Assembly: GCA_021154985.1 (NCBI GenBank)
Contig: JAJNQE010000044.1
Location: 1-10,971 of the forward strand
Length of the DNA stretch: 10,971 nt
Source of the DNA: Hydrogenophaga sp.
Lineage (GTDB): Bacteria > Pseudomonadota > Gammaproteobacteria > Burkholderiales > Burkholderiaceae_C
Direction of reading: 5' to 3'
Shown: piece by piece, positions 1 through 9,726 of the stretch
Layout: each line of letters begins with the position of its first letter
How positions within the stretch are numbered: the first letter of the stretch is position 1
The notes under the pieces: model-generated
Database searches by the model: none
The model's input: the letters and a program-made list of their open reading frames with translations, nothing else
What the model was told of the DNA's origin: nothing
Made by a program: the position numbers and the translations under genes

Positions 1-483
1 CCGCTGGTGCTGGCCACGCGGCTGCAGGGCACCGCGTTGTCATGGGCCGCGTTCTGTGTGCTCGGCGCGGGGGTGGTGGGTTGCGCCGGCGGTGGCTGGG
101 TCGCGCAGCGCTGGGGCAGTGCGCGCGTGGCGGGCACGCAGCTGGCGGTGAGCGGCCTGTGTTGCCTCGCCGCGGTCGTGATGATCGACGCCAGCGACGC
201 CTTGTTCTACGCCTGGCTGGTGCTCTGGGGCATCACGGTCTCAGGCGACTCGCCGCAGTTCTCCACGCTCACCGCGCGCAACGCACCGCCGCAGGCGGTG
301 GGCAGCGTGCTCACGCTCACCAACAGCATCGGCTTTGCGATCTCCATCGTGAGCATCCTGCTGTTTGTGTCGCTGGCCGAGACGGTGGCGCTGGGCACGC
401 TGCTGCCCTGGCTGGCCATCGGGCCGGCGCTGGGGCTGTGGGCTTTGTGGCCGCTGTGGCGCGAGGAAGCCCAACGCGCCTGA
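1..483 (+). CDS. MFS transporter, C-terminal part (5' end outside window)
   Basis: The reading frame is open from the left edge to a TGA at 481-483, so only the C-terminal ~160 residues are present. They are strongly hydrophobic, with about five membrane-spanning stretches (fragment residues ~9-32, 41-60, 64-80, 98-121 and 125-150, counting from the GTG at 7). Between the first two lies GGGWVAQRWGSAR, which resembles the G-x3-R-x-G loop of major facilitator transporters between TM8 and TM9. This fits the fragment being TM8-TM12 of a 12-TM inner-membrane carrier ending in a short basic cytoplasmic tail. The substrate cannot be told from this half. The gene converges on the response-regulator gene, with only 15 bases between the two stop codons, and it is the only plus-strand gene in the window. 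It is probably functionally unrelated to the signalling genes. The MFS assignment is fairly secure; the subfamily is unknown. Confidence 0.8.
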   Translation, partial: PLVLATRLQGTALSWAAFCVLGAGVVGCAGGGWVAQRWGSARVAGTQLAVSGLCCLAAVVMIDASDALFYAWLVLWGITVSGDSPQFSTLTARNAPPQAVGSVLTLTNSIGFAISIVSILLFVSLAETVALGTLLPWLAIGPALGLWALWPLWREEAQRA

Positions 484-498
484 TGCACCTGATTGACC

Positions 499-1659
499 TC
501 AGCGGCCCAGGTGCTGGGCAACTTTCCTGAGCAAGATGTCGCGGTTGAAGGGCTTGGCCACGAAGTCCACGGCCCCCGCCTTGCGGCTCTCCACAATCAC
601 CTGCTTTTCGGTCTGGCCGGTGAGCATGATCACCGGGATGTCCACGTTGAACTGGCCGGCCTTGAGCTCGCGCGTGAGCAGGATGCCGTTGGAGTCCGGC
701 AACAGGAAGTCCATCAGGATCAGCTCGGGCCGGTTGGTGGTGAGGAACAGCTGGGCGTCCACCGCGGTGCCCACGGCCTCAACGTCGTAATGCGCGCTGG
801 TGAGCACCTGCTTGAGCAGTCGGCGCATGAACTCGTCGTCGTCCACCACCAGCAACTGCGGGCGGCTCACCTTGGCGCGGTGGACCATGTCGCGCGTGGC
901 CTTCAGCGGTTCGGCCAGTTCGCTGGTGATGGTATCCACCCAAGCCTGCACGGGTTGGGCGGCCTGAACCACGTGTTCCAGCGTGGGGATCACCGACTCG
1001 CGTTGCAATTTTCCGAAGGCCTGCTCCACGCGTGAGGCGTCTCGCACGGTGAGTGCGTTGTCCAGCCCGTTAGCCAGAATGCGCTCCGACAAACCGCCCA
1101 TGGCGCGGCTGACCGAGGCCTGGGCCAGGCGGGCGGTGGTTTGTGCGTTCTGGGCATGCACCCGCCCCAGCTTGACCTGCTGCGCGAGTTGCTCCTCCAG
1201 CGCTTCCGCACGGCGCGCCAGGTTGGCCAGTTCGGACAACGGTTCCAGCGCCTGTTCCTGGTCCAGCGCACACAGCGCCAAGTGGGCCGACATGGCCAGC
1301 CGCTTGGCGTCGTGCACCAGCGGCCAAAACAGCACGTAGTCGTCGAACACCTCCTGCATGCAGAGGTCGAAGGCGCGCCGCACGCTTTCCTTGTCGCACA
1401 ACAGCAGCGTGCGGTGCGACAACGACTGGATCACCTCGCTGCGCCGGTACAGGCCGAGGTAGAAACGTTCGCAGGCTTCCAGCGACTTGAACCCCAGCAC
1501 CAGCAACTGCGGCTTGACGCGGTCGAACACCGCGTCGGACTTCATCGCATCGGTGGTGGCTTCGACATGGGGGTAGCGGTCGCGCAGCATGCTGCAGACC
1601 TGTTCTGCGTCCACGGCGTTGTCGCCAACGACGAGGATGCGGGCTTCTTTGTGGTTCAT
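499..1659 (-). CDS. response regulator: degenerate receiver + helical linker + intact CheY-like receiver, no output domain
   Basis: This is a 386-residue protein with an ATG start and no hydrophobic segments. The C-terminal ~120 residues are a complete phosphoacceptor receiver: acidic pair D273/D274 in VVDDDE, phosphorylation site D317 in ILMDFLLPDSNG, T347 in MLTGQ and K369 in AKPF. Residues ~7-125 have the length and hydrophobic strand pattern of a second receiver, but the key positions are lost: G12-D13 in VVGDN, G56 where the phosphorylated Asp should be (LLVLGF), C88 for Thr/Ser and W112 before Pro for Lys. Residues ~130-262 are Ala/Leu/Glu-rich and probably helical. There is no HTH, GGDEF, EAL or HD domain, so it probably acts through protein contacts. 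It is the last gene of a three-gene minus-strand cluster, 22 bases after the hybrid kinase, whose HPt domain is its likely phosphate donor (inference). No clear Shine-Dalgarno sequence precedes the ATG. Confidence 0.85.
   Translation of the reverse strand: MNHKEARILVVGDNAVDAEQVCSMLRDRYPHVEATTDAMKSDAVFDRVKPQLLVLGFKSLEACERFYLGLYRRSEVIQSLSHRTLLLCDKESVRRAFDLCMQEVFDDYVLFWPLVHDAKRLAMSAHLALCALDQEQALEPLSELANLARRAEALEEQLAQQVKLGRVHAQNAQTTARLAQASVSRAMGGLSERILANGLDNALTVRDASRVEQAFGKLQRESVIPTLEHVVQAAQPVQAWVDTITSELAEPLKATRDMVHRAKVSRPQLLVVDDDEFMRRLLKQVLTSAHYDVEAVGTAVDAQLFLTTNRPELILMDFLLPDSNGILLTRELKAGQFNVDIPVIMLTGQTEKQVIVESRKAGAVDFVAKPFNRDILLRKVAQHLGR
505..519 (+). terminator. possible weak terminator hairpin after the MFS gene
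   Basis: GCCCAG-GTG-CTGGGC forms a perfect 6-bp stem with a 3-base loop, 21 bases past the MFS stop codon. On the plus strand it is followed by AACTTTCC, so the T tract is poor. It lies inside the last codons of the convergent regulator gene and may be coincidental GC-rich sequence. It is the only hairpin noticed near the convergent stops. Confidence 0.25.
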
Positions 1660-1681
1660 GTTCAGACTCGGAGGTTCGGGT

Positions 1682-4582
<2,901 letters not shown>

Positions 4583-4591
4583 GGCAGTGGC

Positions 4592-5002
4592 TCAGTGGGG
4601 TGGGACAGGGCTGGCGGTCAAGGCCGCAAACGCCTGCTTCAGTTGAACGATGGAGGGGCGGTGGCAACCGGTGCCGGCACCGGGTGCGTTGTCTTGCGAG
4701 TCGTCAAACACATGGACCAGCGCCTGCGGTGCAGCGCGCGCCAGAAAACGCTTGAGCGCAGGCACCAGCACGCTGTCCAGGGACAAGTCGAGCACCAGCA
4801 AATGGGTTTCCATGCGGGTGGCCCGGGCCATGGCGTCGAAGTACGAGGTGACCACGTCCATGTGGCAACCCGGCAGGTTCTTGCGCACGCACCGCTCCAT
4901 CACGCTGTGGCGCGCCGGGTCTTGCACCACCAGCAGGACATGGCACGCCGGCGCGTCCGAGGCGCTCGGAGCGGGTTGATGGGCGGACCTGGCGACGGGC
5001 AT
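4592..5002 (-). CDS. small stand-alone receiver-like protein, atypical active site
   Basis: This 136-residue protein begins at the only in-frame ATG; no alternative start is seen upstream back to about 5077. After a ~20-residue Ala/Pro/Ser-rich leader, residues ~21-130 follow a receiver-like pattern: strand CHVLLVVQDP (Q27-D28 replacing the usual Asp-Asp pair), strand LLVLDLSLDS with D72 at the phosphoacceptor position, strand ALVHVFDDS with no Thr/Ser at the usual site, and HRP with R115 where the invariant Lys is expected. It is probably a phosphorylation-impaired or non-canonical CheY-like domain; receiver identity is inferred from pattern and context, not from a clear motif set. It is the first gene of the cluster with the hybrid kinase and the double-receiver regulator. 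It may act as an adaptor or phosphate sink for that kinase (speculative). No good Shine-Dalgarno precedes the start. Confidence 0.7.
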   Translation of the reverse strand: MPVARSAHQPAPSASDAPACHVLLVVQDPARHSVMERCVRKNLPGCHMDVVTSYFDAMARATRMETHLLVLDLSLDSVLVPALKRFLARAAPQALVHVFDDSQDNAPGAGTGCHRPSIVQLKQAFAALTASPVPPH

Positions 5003-5061
5003 GGGGAACTCATGAACAGCTGTCCGGGCTCGGCGAGCCGCCTGATCAACAACCGTGACCC

Positions 5062-5090
5062 ACTGTAGAAAAAGCGCAGCGCAGGGTCTG
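5062..5090 (-). promoter_or_regulatory. weak sigma70-like promoter candidate for the hybrid-kinase cluster
   Basis: The 181-base gap between the NarL-type gene and the small receiver gene is the only sizeable intergenic region inside the minus-strand run. On the minus strand it holds CAGACC (5085-5090), a 17-base spacer, and TACAGT (5062-5067), matching 3/6 and 4/6 consensus bases, preceded by a TTTTT run. It would give a leader of roughly 50 bases. A short inverted repeat (GGCTC-GGC-GAGCC, 5027-5039) falls in that leader. The rest of the gap shows no further gene. The match is weak and placement is tentative. Confidence 0.25.
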
Positions 5091-5183
5091 TGGGGAGTTC
5101 TTGATGCGGCCTGTGGGTGGTCCGTGTTGCCAGCGCTGTTGTGTTCGCCAACGCACCCAGCACCGTGGTGGTGGCACCACGAA

Positions 5184-5822
5184 TCAGGTGTTGTCGGCGT
5201 CGATCAGGCCGTTTCGGATGGCAAACCGCACGAGCGCGGGCACATCGGGCGTGGCCAGCTTGCCCATGATGCGGCTGCGGTAGGAATCGACCGTTTTGGG
5301 CGAGAGGTGCAGGGCGCGCCCGATCTCCGTGCTCGACTGCCCCTGCACCACCATCAGCACGATCTGGCGCTCGCGCACCGACAGCGTGTCCAGCGCCCCG
5401 TCGCCGGGCGCGGTCAGGCCTTGCACCGCCAGTTCGGCCACATCGGGCCCCAGGTAGCGCTGGCCCTTGCTGACCGAGGCAATCGCCGCCAGCAGCGCCG
5501 AGGCGGGCGAACCCTTGAGCACATAGCCCATGGCACCCAGGCGCAACGCCTCGGCCACATGGCGGGGCTGGGCCGACATGGTGAGCACGATGGCACGCAC
5601 CTCCAGCGGCCGACGCTGCAATTCGGTCAAAAGTTCAAAACCCGAGCGCTGGCCCAGGTGCAGATCGAGCAGCGCCACCACCGGGCCGAGGTCCCGCAGA
5701 TCGGCCATGGCCTGTGTCGGGTCTGCGGACTCGCCCACCACGCGGTGGCCCGCGGCCTGCAGCACCGCGCGCAAGCCGTCGCGCAGCAGGGTGTGATCGT
5801 CCAACAAATAGAGGTTGCTCAC
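5184..5822 (-). CDS. NarL/FixJ-family response regulator (receiver + LuxR-type HTH)
   Basis: This 212-residue DNA-binding response regulator is of the family's usual length. The N-terminal receiver (1-120) has the acidic pair D8/D9 (LLDDH), phospho-Asp D53 in LLDLHLG, T81 in VLTMSA and K103 in VLKGS, so it should be phosphorylatable. The C-terminal LuxR-type helix-turn-helix spans ~145-208, with LSVRERQIV, the STEIGRALHLSPKTVDSYR recognition unit and MGKL, all typical. It starts at GTG (5820-5822), 5 bases after the stop of the five-PAS kinase, whose HisKA_3/HATPase core is the class that pairs with NarL-type regulators, so they are almost certainly a cognate pair. Its target promoters are unknown. 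Because the pair follows the NAGGN osmolyte genes, regulating them is an attractive but untested possibility. No convincing terminator follows it; a 6-bp stem at 5165-5180 lacks a T run. Confidence 0.95.
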   Translation of the reverse strand: MSNLYLLDDHTLLRDGLRAVLQAAGHRVVGESADPTQAMADLRDLGPVVALLDLHLGQRSGFELLTELQRRPLEVRAIVLTMSAQPRHVAEALRLGAMGYVLKGSPASALLAAIASVSKGQRYLGPDVAELAVQGLTAPGDGALDTLSVRERQIVLMVVQGQSSTEIGRALHLSPKTVDSYRSRIMGKLATPDVPALVRFAIRNGLIDADNT

Positions 5823-5827
5823 GGTCC

Positions 5828-8467
5828 CTACCCCTGCCAGCTCAGGTGCACCCGCGTGCCGCCGCCAGGCTCGGCGGTGATGGCAAAACGCGCGCCCACC
5901 GAAATGGCCCGCTCGCGCATGCCCACCACGCCCAGGTGCCCCGGGCGGCCCTGCCGCATGTCGGGTGGCATGCCCGCGCCGTCGTCGATCACCTCCACAT
6001 CGAGCCGGCGCTCATCACCGTCCAGCAACACCCGGATCAGCGAAGCGTTGGCGTGCAGGCGGGCGTTGGCGATGGCTTCGCGCACCACCATGAAAGCGCT
6101 GTACTCCACGTCGCCGGGCCAGCGTTGGCGTTGCAAACCGTCGGCCACTTCCAGCAGCACATCGGCCCCCATCGCCCGTGGCATCCCCCTTGTCTCGTTG
6201 TCCAGCGCGGCCGCCAGACCCAGCTCTTCGAGCAAGGGCGGGCGCAGGTCGGCCAGCACTTGCCGCACGTCCAACACCGCTTGCGCCAACACCCGGGCGA
6301 GGTGCTGGCACTGCGCGGCCAGCGCCGGCGGCAGGGTGTCGCCCGCGGTGACCAGCAAGGCCTCCAGGTGCAGGCGCGCCACCGCCAGCGACTGACCGAG
6401 GTTGTCGTGCAGCGCCTGGGCCACGCGCTGGGTGGTGCTCCGCTCCTGCTGCATGAGCCGCTGGTTGAGCTCGGAGAGTTCTATCTGGTAGGTGAGCAAC
6501 GCGGTCTCTGCCGCGCGGCGGTCGGCGATGTCGCGCAGCACCGCAACGTAACGCTCGGCATCCAGTGCGCGGGTGCTCACCTCCACCAGCAACCGCGTGC
6601 CGTCGCGGCGCACGATGTTCCACTCCGTCAACGGCCCCGGCTGGGACGAATCGTCCCGCAGCGAGTCGAGCGGCGAGGGTGGGCTCTCCTCGGCCAGCAA
6701 GGCGTGCAGCGGCATTTTGAACAGGTGTTCCCCCGGGTAACCGAGCATGTTCATCGCCTGCGAGTTGGCTTCGAGGATGCGGTTGTGGCGATCGATCAGC
6801 AGCACACCATCGGCCAGTTGCTCGAACAGGTTGCGCCGATAGGCCTCCGATTCGCGCAACGCGGCTTCGGCCTTCTTGCGCGGGGTTATGTCGTTGGTGG
6901 TGCCGGCCATGAAAATGGCGCGCCCGGTGTCGTCCCACTGCGCCTGCCCCTGAATGTGAAGCCAGCGCCATGCGCCATGGGCATCGAGCACACGCACCTC
7001 CATGTCAAACGGCTTGCGCTTCTTGAGGTGGCGGCGCATGGCGCTCTGATGCAGGGCCACATCGTCTGGATGGATCATGGCACCCAGGCGGATGCGGTAG
7101 TGCTCGGCAGGCACCGGCTCAAAGCCGAGCTGCTCCCAGAAATCGGGGCTGAAGTTGAGCTGGTCGCGCGTGATGTCCCAGTCCCAAACCTGCCCCCCGG
7201 CCGCCGCCAGGCGATAGCGCAGTTCGCTTTGCCGCAGGCTGGCTTCGCTGACCCGCAGGGCCTGCTCGCTCTCCACCAGATCGGTCACGTCGACCGCGAT
7301 GCCTTGCACATAGGCAGGACTGCCGTCGGGCGGGCTGATGCGCCGCGATCGATCGCGAAAATGCCGCCATTGACCATGTGCGTCGCGCAAGCGGTACTGA
7401 ATTTCGTGGTCGACGCCGTCCTCGTAGGGGTTGGACAACGCCGCCACCGCGCGTTGGCAGTCGTCGGGATGGAGCGCTTTGGTCCACGCCAGTGGATCGG
7501 CCATCCAATCGCTCACTGTGTAGCCCAGGATGCGAACAGACGGACTGACGTACAGCGAGCGGTACGGCGGCTCCAGGCTCGCGCGGTAGATCAACGCCGG
7601 CGACTGCTCGGCCAGCAGGCGGAAATCACGCTCGCGGTCCAGCAGCAGCTGCTCGAACAGCTTGCGCTCGGTGATGTCGTTGCAGAAGATCGAGATCCCT
7701 TCCGGCGAAGGGAAAACGCGTCCTTCAAACCACCTGCCCCAGGGCGCATAGAACGCCTCGAAGACGTCCGCTTGCTGTGTCCGCAATGCCTTGTCGTAGG
7801 CGCGGTGAAAAGCCTGTGCATGCTCCAGCTCGTACTCGTCCCAGATGTATCGACCGATCAGCTGTTCAACCCGGTCACGCTGGAGCAGACGCAAGGCAGG
7901 CTCATTGAGGTAGGTAAAACGCATGTCCTTGTCGAGCGCAAAGATCGCGTCGCTCACCCGGTCAATCACGTGGTTGAGCAGCTCTCTGGCTTCGCTGGAT
8001 TCGCGCAAGGCTTGTTCGGTCAGCCGCTGCAAGGCGGCATGCTCGCTCACCTCGTTCACCACCACCAGACGGGCCGGCCGCCCCTCCCACTGCAGGTCGC
8101 TGGAGGTGATGTCGACATCGATCAGTCCCCCGTCCTGCAACACATGCTTCCAGCGGGTGGTCGGCCGAAGGCCGTCCGACCCGATGGCGTCCTGGTCGAT
8201 CTGTGCTGCCGTCACACGCTCGCCCTGCAGCGTGCGCCGGATGTCCATGATGGTGAGTTGCAGGAACGCCTCGCGCGAGTAGCCATAACGCGCAACCGCC
8301 GCTGCATTGACGGCCAGCATGCGTTTGCTGACCTGGTCGAACACCCACATGGGCTGCGGGTGGGCTTCGAACAGCAGGCGGTAAGGCAGATCCGAGCCGC
8401 ATGGAAGCTCCCGGGTTGCCGGAGCCAACTCTGGGGGGTGCGGCGCGCCTTCTTCGTGCTGTGACAT
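5828..8467 (-). CDS. soluble sensor histidine kinase with five PAS domains and HisKA_3/HATPase core (NarX/DegS-type catalytic part)
   Basis: This 879-residue kinase has no transmembrane segment or signal peptide, so it should sense a cytoplasmic cue. There are five tandem PAS domains: ~27-142; ~162-268 (WDEYELEHAQAFHRAY and FEAFYAPWGRWFEGR, the usual PAS_4 style); ~282-398 and ~415-530 (both PAS_3 style with a HPDD motif); and ~544-650 (ending LRDIADRR). A coil (650-680) leads into the HisKA_3 dimerisation helix with H687 in ALHDNLGQSL. The ATPase has E797/N801 in REAIANARLHA, D828 in DDGAGM and the glycine loop GHLGVVGM (843-850). All catalytic residues appear intact. It is followed 5 bases on by its likely partner, the NarL-type regulator, and preceded 20 bases upstream by the M42 hydrolase gene. 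The ATG at 8465-8467 has no Shine-Dalgarno; the short gap is filled by an inverted repeat. The fifth PAS resembles PAS1 of the neighbouring hybrid kinase. Confidence 0.95.
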   Translation of the reverse strand: MSQHEEGAPHPPELAPATRELPCGSDLPYRLLFEAHPQPMWVFDQVSKRMLAVNAAAVARYGYSREAFLQLTIMDIRRTLQGERVTAAQIDQDAIGSDGLRPTTRWKHVLQDGGLIDVDITSSDLQWEGRPARLVVVNEVSEHAALQRLTEQALRESSEARELLNHVIDRVSDAIFALDKDMRFTYLNEPALRLLQRDRVEQLIGRYIWDEYELEHAQAFHRAYDKALRTQQADVFEAFYAPWGRWFEGRVFPSPEGISIFCNDITERKLFEQLLLDRERDFRLLAEQSPALIYRASLEPPYRSLYVSPSVRILGYTVSDWMADPLAWTKALHPDDCQRAVAALSNPYEDGVDHEIQYRLRDAHGQWRHFRDRSRRISPPDGSPAYVQGIAVDVTDLVESEQALRVSEASLRQSELRYRLAAAGGQVWDWDITRDQLNFSPDFWEQLGFEPVPAEHYRIRLGAMIHPDDVALHQSAMRRHLKKRKPFDMEVRVLDAHGAWRWLHIQGQAQWDDTGRAIFMAGTTNDITPRKKAEAALRESEAYRRNLFEQLADGVLLIDRHNRILEANSQAMNMLGYPGEHLFKMPLHALLAEESPPSPLDSLRDDSSQPGPLTEWNIVRRDGTRLLVEVSTRALDAERYVAVLRDIADRRAAETALLTYQIELSELNQRLMQQERSTTQRVAQALHDNLGQSLAVARLHLEALLVTAGDTLPPALAAQCQHLARVLAQAVLDVRQVLADLRPPLLEELGLAAALDNETRGMPRAMGADVLLEVADGLQRQRWPGDVEYSAFMVVREAIANARLHANASLIRVLLDGDERRLDVEVIDDGAGMPPDMRQGRPGHLGVVGMRERAISVGARFAITAEPGGGTRVHLSWQG
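5831..5835 (-). promoter_or_regulatory. ribosome binding site of the NarL-type gene, inside the kinase stop region
   Basis: AGGGG on the minus strand lies 8 bases before the GTG start and overlaps the last Gly codon of the kinase, just before its TAG stop. This supports the GTG start and translational coupling of kinase and regulator. Confidence 0.5.
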
Positions 8468-8484
8468 GGGCGCATTGTGCGCCC
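8468..8484 (-). promoter_or_regulatory. perfect inverted repeat filling the gap before the five-PAS kinase start
   Basis: GGGCGCA-TTG-TGCGCCC is a 7-bp perfect inverted repeat with a 3-base centre. It occupies 17 of the 20 bases between the M42 hydrolase stop (8488-8490) and the kinase ATG (8465-8467), directly abutting that ATG. There is no T run, so it is a poor intrinsic terminator. As RNA it would form a GC-rich hairpin over the spot where a ribosome-binding site should be; as DNA it could be a protein-binding palindrome. Its function is unknown, and in GC-rich DNA it could be chance. Confidence 0.4.
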
Positions 8485-8487
8485 GGT

Positions 8488-9726
8488 CTACGACTGGCCC
8501 GAACCCTCCGACGACACGGTTCCGTCCGCCTCCAGAAAGGCCGCCGGGTCGGGCAGCGCGGTGGTGGCCACACCCATGTCGCCGGGCTTGAGCTGCTCGG
8601 TAAACCCTTCCAGCGAACCCATGGACTTGCGGTCGCGCGCGGCCACCGGCTCCGACAGCATGTAGGCCACGGTGAGCTCCGCCAGCGCCTGCAGGGAATC
8701 GCGGTGGGTGCGCTCCTGGGCGTGTGAGGCATCGGCTCCGAAGCCGATGAGCGCGGTGCGGATGTCGTTGCCCGCCTCCACCGCGGCGGCGGAGTCGGAG
8801 CGGTAGAAGCGGAACACGTCGCGCCGGTGATTGACGCCGTGCACCTTGGCCAGGTCGATCAGCTTGTGCGTGAGGTGGTAGTCAAACGGGCCAGACTGGT
8901 CCTGCAGACAGATGGTCACGGCGCGCTCGTCGGTGTTCTGGCCGGGTGCTGCAATCGCAATGTCCAGGCTCACCATTTCGGCAATGTCACCGTGCAGCGC
9001 GGCCGACGAACCCGAGCCCACCTCTTCGGTGATGGTGAACAGCGGGTGGGCATCGACATGCAGCTTCGCGCCGCTGTCCACAATGGCCTTGCAGGCCGCC
9101 AGCAGCACGGCCACGGCGGCCTTGTCGTCCAGGTAGCGCGAGTTGATGTAGCCACCGGGCTGCACCTCGGGCTGCGGGTCGAACGCGATCCAGTCGCCCA
9201 CGTTGATGCCGGCCTGGGTGAGGTCGTTCGCACTGTGCGACGGAATGTCCACCCGCACTTCCACGTGGTCCCAGTCCGAGGGCTGGGTGTCGATCTCGTC
9301 GCCATAGGCATGGCCCGAGGTCTTGAGCGGCAGGCAGGTGCCGCGCAGTTGCTGTGTGTCGGTGAACACGGTCAGGCGCGCGCCTTCGGCAAAGCGCGAG
9401 GACCAGCTGCCGATGGGCACGATGCCGATGCGGCCGTTGGGCTTGATCTCGCGCACCATGGCGCCCAGCGTGTCCAGGTGGGCCACGATGGCGCGCGCCG
9501 GACGCGGCTCACGCCCCTTGAGCGTGGCCCGAATGGCGCCACGGCGCGTGATTTCGTAGGGAATGCCGATGGCGTCAAGGCGACTGGCGGTGTAGCGAAC
9601 CACGGCGTCGGTGAGGCCCACGGGGCTGGGAATGGCGAGCAACTGCAGCAGCGTTTCTTCAAGGAACGCGTGGTCGATGGCGGGCAGGGGCGCCGGGGTG
9701 GACATGGTTTTGGGGGTCTGGGTCAA
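8488..9726 (-). CDS. peptidase M42-family hydrolase of the NAGGN osmoprotectant cluster
   Basis: This 412-residue cytoplasmic metal-dependent hydrolase is of the M42 (glutamyl aminopeptidase/cellulase M-like) fold, in the subgroup found beside N-acetylglutaminylglutamine amide synthesis genes. Visible active-site elements (numbered from the TTG start) are H83 and D85 in AHLDTLG, the bridging Asp in YLDDK (200/201), catalytic and metal-binding Glu in TITEEVGSGS (234/235), D255 in SLDI and H335 in SHAQERTH. All the two-metal ligands therefore seem intact. Its role in NAGGN metabolism (turnover, processing or recycling) is not established to my knowledge. The chosen start is TTG at 9724-9726, because AGAGG sits 7 bases upstream and TTG overlaps the previous gene's TGA (TTGA); the alternative ATG at 9703-9705 (7 codons in) has no ribosome-binding site. 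The C-terminal ~40 residues are Ser/Gly/Pro-rich and probably loose. It precedes the five-PAS kinase by 20 bases. Confidence 0.9.
   Translation of the reverse strand: MTQTPKTMSTPAPLPAIDHAFLEETLLQLLAIPSPVGLTDAVVRYTASRLDAIGIPYEITRRGAIRATLKGREPRPARAIVAHLDTLGAMVREIKPNGRIGIVPIGSWSSRFAEGARLTVFTDTQQLRGTCLPLKTSGHAYGDEIDTQPSDWDHVEVRVDIPSHSANDLTQAGINVGDWIAFDPQPEVQPGGYINSRYLDDKAAVAVLLAACKAIVDSGAKLHVDAHPLFTITEEVGSGSSAALHGDIAEMVSLDIAIAAPGQNTDERAVTICLQDQSGPFDYHLTHKLIDLAKVHGVNHRRDVFRFYRSDSAAAVEAGNDIRTALIGFGADASHAQERTHRDSLQALAELTVAYMLSEPVAARDRKSMGSLEGFTEQLKPGDMGVATTALPDPAAFLEADGTVSSEGSGQS

Noticed and set aside
5165..5180. GTGGTG-GTGG-CACCAC stem just after the NarL-type gene as a terminator
   Set aside because: Only 6 bp, no T tract follows on the minus strand, and it is built from simple GTG repeats; not enough to call a terminator.
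5003..5183. A small gene or RNA in the 181-base gap between the two signalling blocks
   Set aside because: No frame with a start, ribosome-binding site and protein-like composition, and no strong structure beyond a 5-bp hairpin; best treated as a leader/promoter region.
5714..8464. A 916-codon open frame on the plus strand opposite the five-PAS kinase
   Set aside because: Same reasoning: it mirrors the kinase gene almost exactly, has low-complexity composition and no recognisable motif.
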